DNA from: an uncultured Myxococcales bacterium
GTDB lineage: Bacteria; Myxococcota; Myxococcia; Myxococcales; Myxococcaceae
Length of the DNA stretch: 64,000 bases
Direction of reading: 5' to 3'
Assembly (NCBI GenBank): GCA_937980205.1
Contig: CALJKW010000023.1
Span: forward strand, 33,714-97,713
This document shows, piece by piece, positions 33,107-41,354 of this stretch (position 1 is its first letter; each line of letters begins with the position of its first letter). The notes under the pieces are model-generated. The model made no database searches. It had not been told where the DNA came from and was given only the letters and a program-made list of their open reading frames with translations. The translations under genes were made by a program, and so were the position numbers.

Positions 33107-34078
33107 ATGCCGGACGACACCGACGATGGCGAGCTCGGTAACGCCCCGACGACGGTGACGTCGATGGTCGAGGGTCCGAAGGAGCGGGGCGCGACCCAGC
33201 AGATTCCCGTCGACCCGAAGTGGTCGTCCGAGCCGCCGTCGGCGGCCGCGACGTTGGATCAGACGTTCCCCGCGAGCACGCAGCCCGACCCCACGCTCAA
33301 GCAGCGCGTGCGCATGCTCGTCCGCAGCGCGGTCCACGAGTTCCGCAAGCTGCCTTCGGGCACGCGCACCGGGCTCGTCGCCGGCGTCTCGGTGCTGTGC
33401 GGCCTCATCATCGGGCTGCTCATCGCCCCGCGCGGCGCGCCGTCTGCCCGGCCGGGCGACGAAGACATGGTGAAGCACGCCAAGCGCCTGTCGCTGGCTG
33501 AACGCGACGCAGTCGTGCGCGCGCTCAGCGTGGGCGATACCACTGCTGCGCTGATGATGCTCAGAGCGATGGGTACGAAGGACAAGGTCTCGGCCGAGCC
33601 GCTGGCGCTCGCGCTGCGCGGCCGCCTCGCGATCGTCGCCCGCGACGGAGTCGATGCCCTCGACAGCTTCGAGGCAGCGCTCGCGGCGGACGCGAAGCTC
33701 GGCAGCGAGCCCTGGCTCGGGCCGGCGGTCGTGCAGACGTTCGCGTCGAACAAGATTCACCGCACCACCGCGCTGCTTACGAAGCTGCCGAAGGAAGACG
33801 CGGTGCGCGCGCTCGAGGGCGCGTGCATGGACTGGCAGCTCCGCGTGCGCCGCAACGCGCAGGACGCGCTGAAGAACCTCGGCGGCCAGTGTCCCGACCC
33901 CGTCGGAGCGCTGATGCTCGACGCCTACCAGGCCGAGAAGTGCGACGCCGCGCGGGCCGCGGCGCAGAAGCTCGTGCCGCTTCAGGCGGCCGACGAGCGC
34001 GTGGGCGCGGCGCTCGACGCGCTCTCGCGCAGACCTTCCGTGTCGAGCTGCGTCGCCGAGCTCATCCCCCGCAAATGA
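33107..34078 (+). CDS. Single-pass membrane protein with HEAT-like tail, kinase-operon partner
   Basis: 323 residues. A disordered acidic N-terminus (about 1-75), one membrane helix (GLVAGVSVLCGLIIGLLIAP near 86-105), then an outer helical domain. It contains WQLRVRRNAQDALKNLGGQC and a late Cys pair, reminiscent of the two-Cys module on the kinases at 4692, 11404 and 31424, though without a kinase domain. This could be a free-standing sensor subunit. Its stop overlaps the kinase ATG (ATGA 34075-34078), so the two are made together. It has no obvious enzymatic motif. Confidence 0.65.
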   Translation: MPDDTDDGELGNAPTTVTSMVEGPKERGATQQIPVDPKWSSEPPSAAATLDQTFPASTQPDPTLKQRVRMLVRSAVHEFRKLPSGTRTGLVAGVSVLCGLIIGLLIAPRGAPSARPGDEDMVKHAKRLSLAERDAVVRALSVGDTTAALMMLRAMGTKDKVSAEPLALALRGRLAIVARDGVDALDSFEAALAADAKLGSEPWLGPAVVQTFASNKIHRTTALLTKLPKEDAVRALEGACMDWQLRVRRNAQDALKNLGGQCPDPVGALMLDAYQAEKCDAARAAAQKLVPLQAADERVGAALDALSRRPSVSSCVAELIPRK

Positions 34079-35625
34079 GCACCGACCGTCACGAAGAGCC
34101 GCAGACCGAGCCGCTCGAGCCGACGAGCGCGTCGAAGGCCACGTTCCTCAAGCCCGGGACGCTGGTGCTCAACGATCGCTTCCGCGTGCACGAGCTGCTC
34201 GGCAAGGGCGGCATGGGAGAGGTCTACCTCGCCGAGCAGGTGTCGCTCGGGCGGAAGGTGGCGCTCAAGACCCTGCGCGACGACCTCGCCGCGCAGCCGG
34301 GCATGACCGACCGCTTCAAGCGCGAGGCGCTGCTGCTGTCGTCGGTCGACCACCCCTCCGTCGTGCGCGTCATCGACTTCGGCGAGGCGGCCGGCACCTA
34401 CGTGCTGGTGATGGAGTACGTCGAGGGAGAGAACCTCGCCGTGGCGGTGCGGCAGGGGCCGTTCGAGCCGGTGCGCGCGCTCAAGGTGCTGCGCGACATC
34501 GCCGAGGGGCTCGCGGAGATTCACGCGAAGGGCATCGTCCACCGCGATCTCAAGCTCGACAACGTGCTGCTCGCCTCCGCCGCGGGCGGCGAGCGCGCGC
34601 GCCTGCTCGACTTCGGCATCGCGCGGCTCGCGGAAGCCGAAGAGCGCGGGCAGGCGATGACCCAGGCCGGCATCGTGCTCGGCACGCCCGAGTACATCTC
34701 GCCGGAGCAGGCGACCGGCCAGCGCCTCGACGTGCGCAGCGACGTCTACGCGTTCGGCATCCTCGCGTACCGGCTGCTCAGCGGGCATCACCCGTTTCCG
34801 GGCCCGACGGCGCGCGACTTTTTGCTGCAGCACATCTCCGCCGAGCCGCCGCAGCTGATGGTGCCGGGCTTCCCGCGGCTCGAGAAGCTGGTGATGTCGT
34901 GCCTCGCGAAGCAGCCGGCGGCGCGGCCCGACGGCGGCAAGGGGCTCTTGCATGCGCTCGCGGCGATCGACACGTCCGCGGTGCCGACCGCGCCCGAGCT
35001 CACCGGGGCGTCGAGCGGGCCGGCGAGCACGGTGGCGCAGCGGACTCCGCGGCCGGCGACGACGATGATCGGCCGCAACATCGCGCTCGTGCTCGTGCAG
35101 CTGAAGGACTTCACGGCGCGCACCAGCCCCGAGCTGCTCGAGGCGCGCGACCGCGCGGTGCTCGGCGTGCTGAAGATGGCGGGCGGTCGCGTCGTGCGCA
35201 TGTGGCAGGACCAGGTGCTCGCGGCGTTCGAGCTGCCGTCGCAGGCGGTGCACTGCGGGATGGCGATTCAGGACGCGCTGTGGCGCAGGAACTCGACCGC
35301 GGCGCAGAAGCTCGAGGGCTCGGTGACGGTGCACCTCGGCGAGGTCGTCATCTCGGGAGAGTCGCTGCTCGGCGAGCCCGCCCAGGTGCTCACCGAGGTC
35401 GCGAAGGACGCTGCCGTCGGCGACGTCGTGTTCACGCGCGCGGTGTGGCTCTCGATGGCGAAGAATGGGTTGAGCGCCGAGCCGCGCGGCGAGGTCAAGG
35501 TTCCGGTGCGCCCGGAGCCGGTCGCGCTGATGCGCTGCTCGCCGAAGGGGCCGGGGGCTCCGTACGGAGGGAAGGACGTGCAGCTGCAGCAGACCGGGTC
35601 GCTGTTGAATCGATTGCTGCGGTGA
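34075..35625 (+). CDS. Ser/Thr kinase fused to a degenerate nucleotide-cyclase domain
   Basis: 516 residues, soluble. The kinase domain looks active: GKGGMG (43-48), K65, HRDLKLDN (156-163), DFG (179-181), GTPEYISPEQ. After a linker, residues about 336-480 have the class III cyclase layout: VLVQLKDFTART, GGRVVRMWQDQVLAAF, a Gly-Glu strand HLGEVVISGESLLGEP and VNVL-like helix. The first metal Asp of the usual F-x-D-I motif is Gln here, so it is unlikely to make cyclic nucleotides but could bind them. It is coupled to a membrane partner (33107-34078). The 3' end overlaps the convergent pseudouridine synthase-like gene by 131 bases. Confidence 0.85.
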   Translation: MSTDRHEEPQTEPLEPTSASKATFLKPGTLVLNDRFRVHELLGKGGMGEVYLAEQVSLGRKVALKTLRDDLAAQPGMTDRFKREALLLSSVDHPSVVRVIDFGEAAGTYVLVMEYVEGENLAVAVRQGPFEPVRALKVLRDIAEGLAEIHAKGIVHRDLKLDNVLLASAAGGERARLLDFGIARLAEAEERGQAMTQAGIVLGTPEYISPEQATGQRLDVRSDVYAFGILAYRLLSGHHPFPGPTARDFLLQHISAEPPQLMVPGFPRLEKLVMSCLAKQPAARPDGGKGLLHALAAIDTSAVPTAPELTGASSGPASTVAQRTPRPATTMIGRNIALVLVQLKDFTARTSPELLEARDRAVLGVLKMAGGRVVRMWQDQVLAAFELPSQAVHCGMAIQDALWRRNSTAAQKLEGSVTVHLGEVVISGESLLGEPAQVLTEVAKDAAVGDVVFTRAVWLSMAKNGLSAEPRGEVKVPVRPEPVALMRCSPKGPGAPYGGKDVQLQQTGSLLNRLLR

Positions 35626-36430
35626 TTCGCAGCGTCGGCAGCACGAGCTCGAAGGCGCGCAGGAAGTAGCCGCAGTCTCCCGGCGTGGCGTCGAGCAGCA
35701 CTCCGTGCGCGCCATAGAGCGGGTCGTCCTTCAGCGGACAGCCGACGTGGGCGAGGTGGATGCGAATCTGGTGCGGCCGGCCGGTGACGATGCGGACGGT
35801 GGCGAGGTCTTTGTCGACGCGCTCGACGATGGTCTCGGCCGCGGCGCCGCCGGGCGTGACCGCGAAGAGCTCTCTCATGCGCGGGTGAGGGACGCGGCCG
35901 ATGGGAGCCGTGATGGTCTGCGGCGTGAGCGTGCCGGTGACGCGCGCGAGGTAGCGCTTCTCGATGCGGCGCTCGCGGAACAGCGCGTGCGTCGCGGCGG
36001 CTGCGTGCGGAGCGGCGAAGACGACGAGGCCGGAGGTGCCTCGGCCGAGCCGGTGCACCGCGGACCACTTCGCATCTCGCTGCCGCACCAACGCGAGCAG
36101 CGTGTGCTCGAGGAAGCCGCCGGCCGGCATCGTCGGCAGCCCGGCAGGCTTGTCGACGACGAGCAGGTCGTCGTCCTCGTGGACGACGTCGTAGTGGAGC
36201 GGGACGTCGGGCTCTTCCCACGGCGGGCGGAACCACTCGAGCCGCTGGCCTGGGCGCAGGCGCACGTCGGCGTGTGTGGTCGTCTCGTCCACGCGCACGA
36301 GGCCCTGGTCGATGCGCTCGCGCCACTCGGCGGCCGTCGAGTGCTCGTACGTCCGCGTGAGCCAGTCGACGAGCGTCGAGCCGGCGGCGCTCGCGGGCAG
36401 CCGCTCGCGGTAGGTGTGGCCGCGGTTCAC
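35495..36430 (-). CDS. RluA-family pseudouridine synthase-like protein with substituted catalytic Asp
   Basis: 311 residues from GTG 36430. Residues about 10-70 look like an S4-like RNA-binding lead (YEHSTAAEWRERIDQGLVRVDE). The synthase core has LLVVDKPAGLPTMPAGG and the motif VHRLGRGTSGLVVFA, where RluA proteins read HRLDRxTSG; the catalytic Asp is Gly here (codon GGC). RYLARVTG, TIVERV and GRPHQIRIHLAHVG with GCPLKDDPLYG follow normally. The fold is therefore RluA-type but activity is doubtful. The last 50 residues are Ala/Ser/Pro-rich and lie antisense to the kinase gene. It is coupled to the MBL gene by GTGA. Confidence 0.82.
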   Translation of the reverse strand: MNRGHTYRERLPASAAGSTLVDWLTRTYEHSTAAEWRERIDQGLVRVDETTTHADVRLRPGQRLEWFRPPWEEPDVPLHYDVVHEDDDLLVVDKPAGLPTMPAGGFLEHTLLALVRQRDAKWSAVHRLGRGTSGLVVFAAPHAAAATHALFRERRIEKRYLARVTGTLTPQTITAPIGRVPHPRMRELFAVTPGGAAAETIVERVDKDLATVRIVTGRPHQIRIHLAHVGCPLKDDPLYGAHGVLLDATPGDCGYFLRAFELVLPTLRITAAIDSTATRSAAAARPSLRTEPPAPSASSASARPAPGAPEP

Positions 36431-37203
36431 TCTTGCGCCTTGAAGGTGGCGAGCGCGTCGAGGCCGTCGAGCGGACCGGAGTGCGCGAACGCGAGCTTCT
36501 TCACCGGCGCGTCTTCGGCCTTCAGCCGCGCGCCGAGGGCCTCGAGCGAGCGGCGGTTCTCTTTCGTGTCGTCGCTGAAGACCCACGGCGCGGGGACGAG
36601 CTTGCCGTCGTCGCCGGCTGCGGCGCTGTCTCCGAGGTAGAGGGTCTCGTTCGCAAGGAACGCGGCGCTGCCGGCGGTGTGGCCGGGCAGGGCAAAGATC
36701 TTCACGGAGAGCGTGCCGACGGTGACGGTCTCTCCGTCGGCGAGGGGGCGGGTGACCTTGGTGCGCTTGTCGGCGGGCGTGTCGAACATCGACGGCAGCG
36801 GGCCCTTCGAGCGCCCGGTGCCCTCGGCGACGGGGATGTCCTGCGGGAGCGCGAGGACCTGGGCGCTGCCGAACAGGTGGCAGCCGGCGACGTGGTCGGG
36901 GTGGCCGTGCGAGAGGAAGATCGCCTTCACCGCGTCGGGCGCGAGGCCGCGGCGCTGGAGCTCCGTCATGATGGCGACGCCGTTCGGGTCGTTGCCGCAG
37001 TCGATGAGGGCGACGGCTGCGTCGCCGGCGGGGATGACGGCGATCGCGACGTAGCCGTCCTTCACGAGGCGCGCGCCGCCGGGCAGCTCGGTGCCGTCGA
37101 CGAGCTCCTTCATGCCGCCGAAGGTCATCGCGGCGAGCACGACGCTCGGCACGACGAGCACGAGCACGATGAACGCGACGACGAAGAGGACGGCCCGTTT
37201 CAT
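36427..37203 (-). CDS. Metallo-beta-lactamase-fold hydrolase, membrane-anchored or exported
   Basis: 258 residues. The N-terminus is an uncleaved-looking signal/anchor (VLFVVAFIVLVLVVPSVVLAAM). MBL motifs: FLSHGHPDHVAGC (H-x-H-x-D-H), PGHTAGSAAF (His), LYLGDSAA (Asp) and AFAHSGPLDG (His), complete for two metals. Glyoxalase II-like or quorum-lactonase-like relatives share this layout; the substrate is not predictable. It is the first gene before the pseudouridine synthase-like gene (GTGA overlap at 36427-36430). Confidence 0.85.
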   Translation of the reverse strand: MKRAVLFVVAFIVLVLVVPSVVLAAMTFGGMKELVDGTELPGGARLVKDGYVAIAVIPAGDAAVALIDCGNDPNGVAIMTELQRRGLAPDAVKAIFLSHGHPDHVAGCHLFGSAQVLALPQDIPVAEGTGRSKGPLPSMFDTPADKRTKVTRPLADGETVTVGTLSVKIFALPGHTAGSAAFLANETLYLGDSAAAGDDGKLVPAPWVFSDDTKENRRSLEALGARLKAEDAPVKKLAFAHSGPLDGLDALATFKAQE

Positions 37204-37361
37204 GGCACGCTGCCCTAACACGAATGCAGGTCTGCGCTCCGCACGCCCAGCCAGCGTGAAGGGCGTCGCGTTCCACGTGAAGGACGACGAGCCGGGCACG
37301 TTTACGCTCGTGCTCGGCGAGATCGCCACGTCTGCCGACGCGCGGCGGTCGAGAGCGCCCC
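37204..37361. other. 158-base gap between MBL and VOC genes
   Basis: No gene is supported. Frames in this gap are open for 35-40 codons on the plus strand (VKGVAFHVKDDEPGTFT) but lack a start and family resemblance. It may contain the MBL promoter on the minus strand. Confidence 0.35.
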
Positions 37362-37802
37362 TTACGCCCAGCTCTGCAGCTCGACGACGTTGCCCTCCGG
37401 GTCCGTCGCGTAGACCCACGTCACGCGGCGGCCCGTCTTCGTGGTGAGGGTGACGACTTCGCCGACGGCGCTGCCTCCGTTGGCTTTGAGCTCCTCCAGC
37501 GCGCTGCGAACGTCGTCGACCTCGAAGGCGATGTGGCCGAAGCCGGGCCGGTTGATGCGCGTCGGCGCGCGATCTTCGAGCGCGTCGTATTGGTAGACCT
37601 CGAGGGTGGCCTCGGTGCCGGGCAGCTGCAGGTGCGCGCCGGTGAGGTGCGCGTCCGTCAGGCCGGTGCCGGCGTCGAGCTCTCGGCTCCGGTAGTCGCG
37701 CTCGGGCGCGAGCACCTTGCAGCCGAAGACGCGCACGTAGAAGTCGGCGAGCGCGCGCCAGTCGCGGGCGATGACGTTCGTGTGGACGAAGCGGGCGTGC
37801 AT
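37362..37802 (-). CDS. VOC-superfamily (glyoxalase-like) protein
   Basis: 146 residues starting MHARFVHTNVIARDW. The paired beta-alpha-beta-beta-beta modules of the vicinal oxygen chelate superfamily are visible: HTNVIARDWRALADFYVRVFG, then LEVYQYD; and FGHIAFEVDDVRSALEELKANG, then WVYATDPEGNVVELQSW. Metal ligands would be the first His (HTN), the Glu of LEVYQ, His of GHIAFEV and Glu of NVVELQ, all present. It could be a lyase, dioxygenase or fosfomycin-type transferase; the actual reaction is not shown by the sequence. Downstream is a palindromic repeat, upstream in orientation is the kinase-like gene. Confidence 0.85.
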   Translation of the reverse strand: MHARFVHTNVIARDWRALADFYVRVFGCKVLAPERDYRSRELDAGTGLTDAHLTGAHLQLPGTEATLEVYQYDALEDRAPTRINRPGFGHIAFEVDDVRSALEELKANGGSAVGEVVTLTTKTGRRVTWVYATDPEGNVVELQSWA

Positions 37803-37851
37803 GGCGCGGACAGTAGCCCGCAACGCTTCGACTGGTCGGCGAGTCGAACGG

Positions 37852-37955
37852 GTTCGGGCGCAGCACGTGTTGCCTTCGAGAAGGCGCTGCCCAGATCGCC
37901 CGGACCCATTCGACTGCGCGCGGTCCGCTGGCGCGGCCGCGCTCCGCTCAGGGTG
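37852..37955. repeat. Intergenic palindromic repeat, copy A
   Basis: Between the VOC gene and the pseudokinase gene. The block CCCATTCGACTGCGCGCGG..., ending GCTCCGCTCAGGGTGC, matches copy B (46280-46335) almost base for base over about 55 bases. A second part, GCCTTCGAGAAGGCGCTGCC, occurs in copy B in the reverse complement. A short CCGCTCAGCGTGAACG follows at 37971-37986. Confidence 0.75.
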
Positions 37956-38009
37956 CTCGGTTTCTTGGTTCCGCTCAGCGTGAACGCGAGGCGCGACGAC
38001 GCCGGAGGC

Positions 38010-39380
38010 TCACTTCGCGAGCCACGGCGGCAGCGGCGCGTCGTCGTGACTGCTGCGCGACGGCTTCTTCTTCCGCGCCTTCTTCGGCTTCGGCTGCGCC
38101 GCCTCGGGGTTCGACGTCTCGTCCGACGCCGCGACCTCGGCCTTCGTCTCCGCTTCCTGCGCGGGGACCGCCTGCGTCGCGGCGGCCGTGGCTTCGGTGG
38201 GAGCCGGCGGCGGCTCGGGCGGCTTCACCGCGACGAGCACCGGAATCGGCGGGGCCAGCACTGCGGCCGTCGCGCCCGCGGGCACCGACTCGCCGGACAG
38301 CGCGTTCACCAGGAACACGCACGCGACGACGCCGACGACGGCTCCGAAGCCGCCCATCATCGCCTTGCGCGGCATGCTGTAGATCTCCGGAGGGATGATC
38401 GTCTTCTCCGGCGGCAGCAGCTCTTCGTCTTCTTCGAGCGTGTCTTCCTGAATCGTCGGCGCGGCCGCAGCCACCGCCTGCTGCGCGACGAACGCGGCCT
38501 TCTTCGCGGCCTCTTCCTTCGCCGCCTGCTCGGCGGCGCGCAGCGCACGCAGCTCGGCGAGCCGCGCGACGGACCCGGCCCGCAGCTGCTGCTCGCGCTT
38601 CTTGCGCTCCTTGAACAGCCCGGCGACGAGCTCGGCGCGCTGCGCCACCTTCCACATGTACGCGCCCGCGGCGGACTTCAGCGCCTGCGCGAGCTCGGTG
38701 CCGTTCTTGAAGCGGCGCATGCGGTCCGGGCCGAGCGCGCGCTGCAGCAGCTCGTCGACCGGCTTCTCGAGCGCGTGGTTGAAGCTCGACGGCGGAGCGA
38801 ACGCCGGCCCATCGGGGATGACTCCGGTCAACAGCTCGTACAACAGCCGCGCGAGCGCGAACGTGTCGAGCTGCGGATCCGGCGGCAGGCGCTGAATGCT
38901 GTCGAGCACGCCGGGCTCGAGGACCTTCGCGGTGCCGGCGAACGACACGATGATGTTCGAGTCGCGGACGTCTCCGTGGGCGCGGCGCCGGCCGTGCAGC
39001 TCGCCGAGCGCGAGCGCGGCCTCGTGAATCGCGCTGAAGATGAGGCCGAGCGAGAGGCTCTTGCCGGCCTTCTTGCACGCGGCGCGGAGCTCCTGCAGCG
39101 TGGCGCCGCCGACGAGCTCGCTGACCCAGAACACTCCGTCGGGCGTCTCGTCGCAGGCGACGACGCGCGCGAGGTTGGGGTGGTTGACCTGAGCGAGTGC
39201 CTCGGCGTGCAGCTGAAGATCGCGAACACCTGCGGGCTCGACGTCGAGCTGTTTCAGCACGACGAATTGATCTCCGCGCAACGCGACGAGAGCGCGCTTC
39301 GAGAGTTGGCAGATCACCTCGTTGGGGCCGATGATGCGCCCCTCTCGAGGATCCGCTTGCGGTACGTCCTCCAGAGCCAT
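38010..39380 (-). CDS. Membrane pseudokinase with Pro/Lys-rich tail
   Basis: 456 residues from ATG 39380. Kinase-like fold: K43 in VVLKQLD, Glu60 of the C-helix (LHAEAL), AHGDVRDSNIIV (134-145, the catalytic Asp kept, HRD changed to HGD). The DFG Mg-binding motif reads LEPG (154-157), so it is a probable pseudokinase or weak kinase. A charged helix (AAEQAAKEEAAKKAAF) and one membrane helix near 350-370 (GAVVGVVACVFLVNAL) are followed by a Pro-rich then Lys-rich tail ending PPWLAK. It may act as a scaffold that is phosphorylated or binds ATP. The C-terminal positive tail is unusual. Confidence 0.75.
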   Translation of the reverse strand: MALEDVPQADPREGRIIGPNEVICQLSKRALVALRGDQFVVLKQLDVEPAGVRDLQLHAEALAQVNHPNLARVVACDETPDGVFWVSELVGGATLQELRAACKKAGKSLSLGLIFSAIHEAALALGELHGRRRAHGDVRDSNIIVSFAGTAKVLEPGVLDSIQRLPPDPQLDTFALARLLYELLTGVIPDGPAFAPPSSFNHALEKPVDELLQRALGPDRMRRFKNGTELAQALKSAAGAYMWKVAQRAELVAGLFKERKKREQQLRAGSVARLAELRALRAAEQAAKEEAAKKAAFVAQQAVAAAAPTIQEDTLEEDEELLPPEKTIIPPEIYSMPRKAMMGGFGAVVGVVACVFLVNALSGESVPAGATAAVLAPPIPVLVAVKPPEPPPAPTEATAAATQAVPAQEAETKAEVAASDETSNPEAAQPKPKKARKKKPSRSSHDDAPLPPWLAK

Positions 39381-39511
39381 CGCGCGGATCAGAGCAACGC
39401 GAGTGCCAGCTGACGGACGTCGACAGTCCGATGACTTGGCGCGTCGCATGGAGCACGAGCGCCTCACTTCGGTTGGCTCAAGCGCGCCTCAGGAGTGCGC
39501 GTCCGACACGG
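39381..39511. other. 131-base gap before the pseudokinase start
   Basis: No gene supported. The minus-strand promoter of the pseudokinase should lie here; an earlier in-frame start at 39467 would shrink the gap but adds 29 Arg/Ser-rich residues and is less likely. Confidence 0.35.
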
Positions 39512-39931
39512 TTACCGCCGGCGGTTCTGCTCGTCGCGGCGGCGCCGATCTTCTTCGTCGCGGCGTCGCTGGTCTTCGTACATCTGGCGGCGGATCTCTT
39601 CGTCGCGGCGCTGCTGTTCGAAGCGGCGGCGATCGTCTTCGTTGCGGCGGCGCTCGTCCGAGTTGCGCTGGTCGGCGATGCGTCGGCGGTTGTCGTCGTT
39701 GCGACGCCGCTGCTCTTCGAGGCGCTGGCGCTTCAGGTACTGCTCGCGCCAGATGAGCGCCTCACGCTCGCGCTGGCGCGCCGCGGCCTCGCTGCGCTGC
39801 GCGTCGATCATCAGGTTCCGCTGCACCGCCGCGAGCTGCGCGTTGTACGCGTCGAGGTTCCCGAAGTTGACGTACTGGGCCTGCGCCGTCGCGGGCACCA
39901 GGAACAGCGTCGCCAGGAGAAGCAGTCTCAC
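39512..39931 (-). CDS. Secreted Arg/Gln-rich coiled-coil protein
   Basis: 139 residues from GTG 39931 (a GTG at 39952 is the alternative). Signal peptide LLLLATLFLVPATAQA. The mature protein begins QYVNFGNLDAYNAQ and then becomes a highly charged helix built from RRR/DEE/QQR patterns (ERRRNEDDRRRFEQQRRDEE). Coiled-coil or an RNA/peptidoglycan-binding stalk is plausible. The start at 39931 is preferred because it falls 8 bases after the protease stop and gives a better-spaced signal peptide. It is probably cotranscribed with the protease upstream. Confidence 0.6.
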   Translation of the reverse strand: MRLLLLATLFLVPATAQAQYVNFGNLDAYNAQLAAVQRNLMIDAQRSEAAARQREREALIWREQYLKRQRLEEQRRRNDDNRRRIADQRNSDERRRNEDDRRRFEQQRRDEEIRRQMYEDQRRRDEEDRRRRDEQNRRR

Positions 39932-39938
39932 GCCTACA

Positions 39939-41294
39939 TTATCGGACAGCACCCCACCTACGTTGCCGGCTTAAAATTCCGATGGTTACGAGGGCGAAGA
40001 GCCACTCCAGGCCGCCGGCGGTCGCGCAGCCGTGAGGCTGTTCTTCCATGCGCTCGCCGCCGCCGCCCCCGCCGGTGCCGGACACCTCGCCGCCGCCGCT
40101 CCCCCCGGTGCCGGACACTCCACCGCCGCTGCCGCCGCCGGTGCCGGACACTCCACCGCCGGCGCCGCCGCCGGTGCCGGACACTCCACCGCCGGCGCCG
40201 CCGCCGGTGCCGGACACTCCGCCGCCCGCGCCGCCGCCTCCACTTCCTCCGCCTGTCCCGCCGGTGCAGTCGACGTCGGGAGTCGCGCAGCCCGGCTTGC
40301 AGACTCCGTCCGCGCGGCACGCGTCGATGCCGAGGCTCGCGCAGTCGGGGTCCACCGGTGAGCAGGAGATGACGCAGATGCCGTCGCCGCCGCAGTGCCG
40401 GTCGGCGCAGTCGGGATCTTCGACGGTGCCCAGCGGAGCCGGCGACGTCGACGTGCAGCCGTTTCCGCAGACGCCGTCCGAGCGGCACGGCGCGCTCGGC
40501 TCCCACGCGTCGATGTTCTGCTGGATCCACGACATGCGCGGAGCGTCGGTGCGCGCCGAGACGCCGTCGTACGCGCACTCGTCGTCGCCGAACGAGGTGA
40601 TGCCCGCGTGGCGCTCGACGCCGTTGCGCACGATGAGGCCGGGGCCGCCCGAGTCCCCGGTGCAGGTGTTCTTGTTCGAGACGCGAAAGTAGAACTGCGT
40701 CGCGTCGATCTCCTCCGACGCGCCCGACGGCGCCGACGGCGGCACGGGGATGTTCGACTGCGGGCCGATGAGCTGAATGGGGAAGGTGACGACGCGGCGC
40801 GTGCCGAAGCCGGCGCCGAAGCGGTTGACGTCGCCGTAGCCGACCCACGTGAAGTTCGGCCCGATGTGCGGAGCGCCGAGCGTCTCGCGCAACAGCGGCA
40901 CCGGCTGCACCGGAGCATCCGCGGCGAGCTGCACCATCGCGAGGTCGTTCGTCAGCGAGAAGTCGTCGTAGCCGGGGTGGCGCACGCTGCTCTGCACCGC
41001 GACCCAGGTGCGCTGCAGCGGGTTGCCGTGGTCGAAGTACACGCGCGTGATGGCGTCGGTGCCGGTGCCCCAGCAGTGGCCGGCGGTGATGACGGTGCGC
41101 TTCGAGATGAGTGAGCCGCTGCAGAAGCCGCCGCTCGAGTCGCCGACCATCACGACGAACCAGTGGCCGGGGTCGGTGACGCCGCCGATGATCTCCCGGC
41201 GGACGGTGCCCGTCAGACGCGGAGCCGCGGTGTCGCCGCACCCTGCAGCCGGGACCACCGCGAGCAGCAGCACGACGAGCAGGCGACGCGACAC
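39939..41294 (-). CDS. Secreted trypsin-like serine protease with Gly-rich repeat and MYXO-CTERM-like anchor
   Basis: 451 residues. Signal peptide ending VPAAGC (possible lipobox). IIGGVTDPGHWFV begins the S1 domain: catalytic His in TAGHCWG near residue 73, Asp in NDLAMVQL, Ser in TCTGDSGGPG near residue 214. Cys-rich modules of the CRSDGVCGNG, CGGDGICV and CRADGVCKPGC type follow, then an 11-residue GGGVSGTGGGA repeat (five copies, DNA period 33). The C-terminus reads HGCATAGGLEWLFALVTIGILSRQRRW, the MYXO-CTERM pattern (Cys, hydrophobic helix, Arg cluster). It should be exported and sorted to the surface. Confidence 0.88.
   Translation of the reverse strand: MSRRLLVVLLLAVVPAAGCGDTAAPRLTGTVRREIIGGVTDPGHWFVVMVGDSSGGFCSGSLISKRTVITAGHCWGTGTDAITRVYFDHGNPLQRTWVAVQSSVRHPGYDDFSLTNDLAMVQLAADAPVQPVPLLRETLGAPHIGPNFTWVGYGDVNRFGAGFGTRRVVTFPIQLIGPQSNIPVPPSAPSGASEEIDATQFYFRVSNKNTCTGDSGGPGLIVRNGVERHAGITSFGDDECAYDGVSARTDAPRMSWIQQNIDAWEPSAPCRSDGVCGNGCTSTSPAPLGTVEDPDCADRHCGGDGICVISCSPVDPDCASLGIDACRADGVCKPGCATPDVDCTGGTGGGSGGGGAGGGVSGTGGGAGGGVSGTGGGAGGGVSGTGGGSGGGVSGTGGSGGGEVSGTGGGGGGERMEEQPHGCATAGGLEWLFALVTIGILSRQRRWGAVR
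40074..40217 (-). repeat. 33-base coding tandem repeat (GGGVSGTGGGA)
   Basis: Plus-strand GGTGCCGGACACTCCACC-like units start at 40074, 40107, 40140, 40173 and 40206, an exact 33-base period over five copies with only small differences. It encodes the flexible linker of the protease. A related linker repeat is in the transpeptidase gene. Confidence 0.8.
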
Positions 41295-41354
41295 GAGCGA
41301 CTCCGAGGGCCCCTTCTTCGGGGTCGCGTCACTAGCACCGTTCGGCCGCGCGGC

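Noticed and set aside
36427..37866. N-terminal extension of the MBL protein through the VOC region
   Set aside because: The extension has no domain and overlaps the VOC gene in another frame; ATG 37203 with a membrane anchor is better.
40074..40217. 33-base tandem repeat suggesting a CRISPR or VNTR outside genes
   Set aside because: It is in frame in the protease gene and has no unique spacers.
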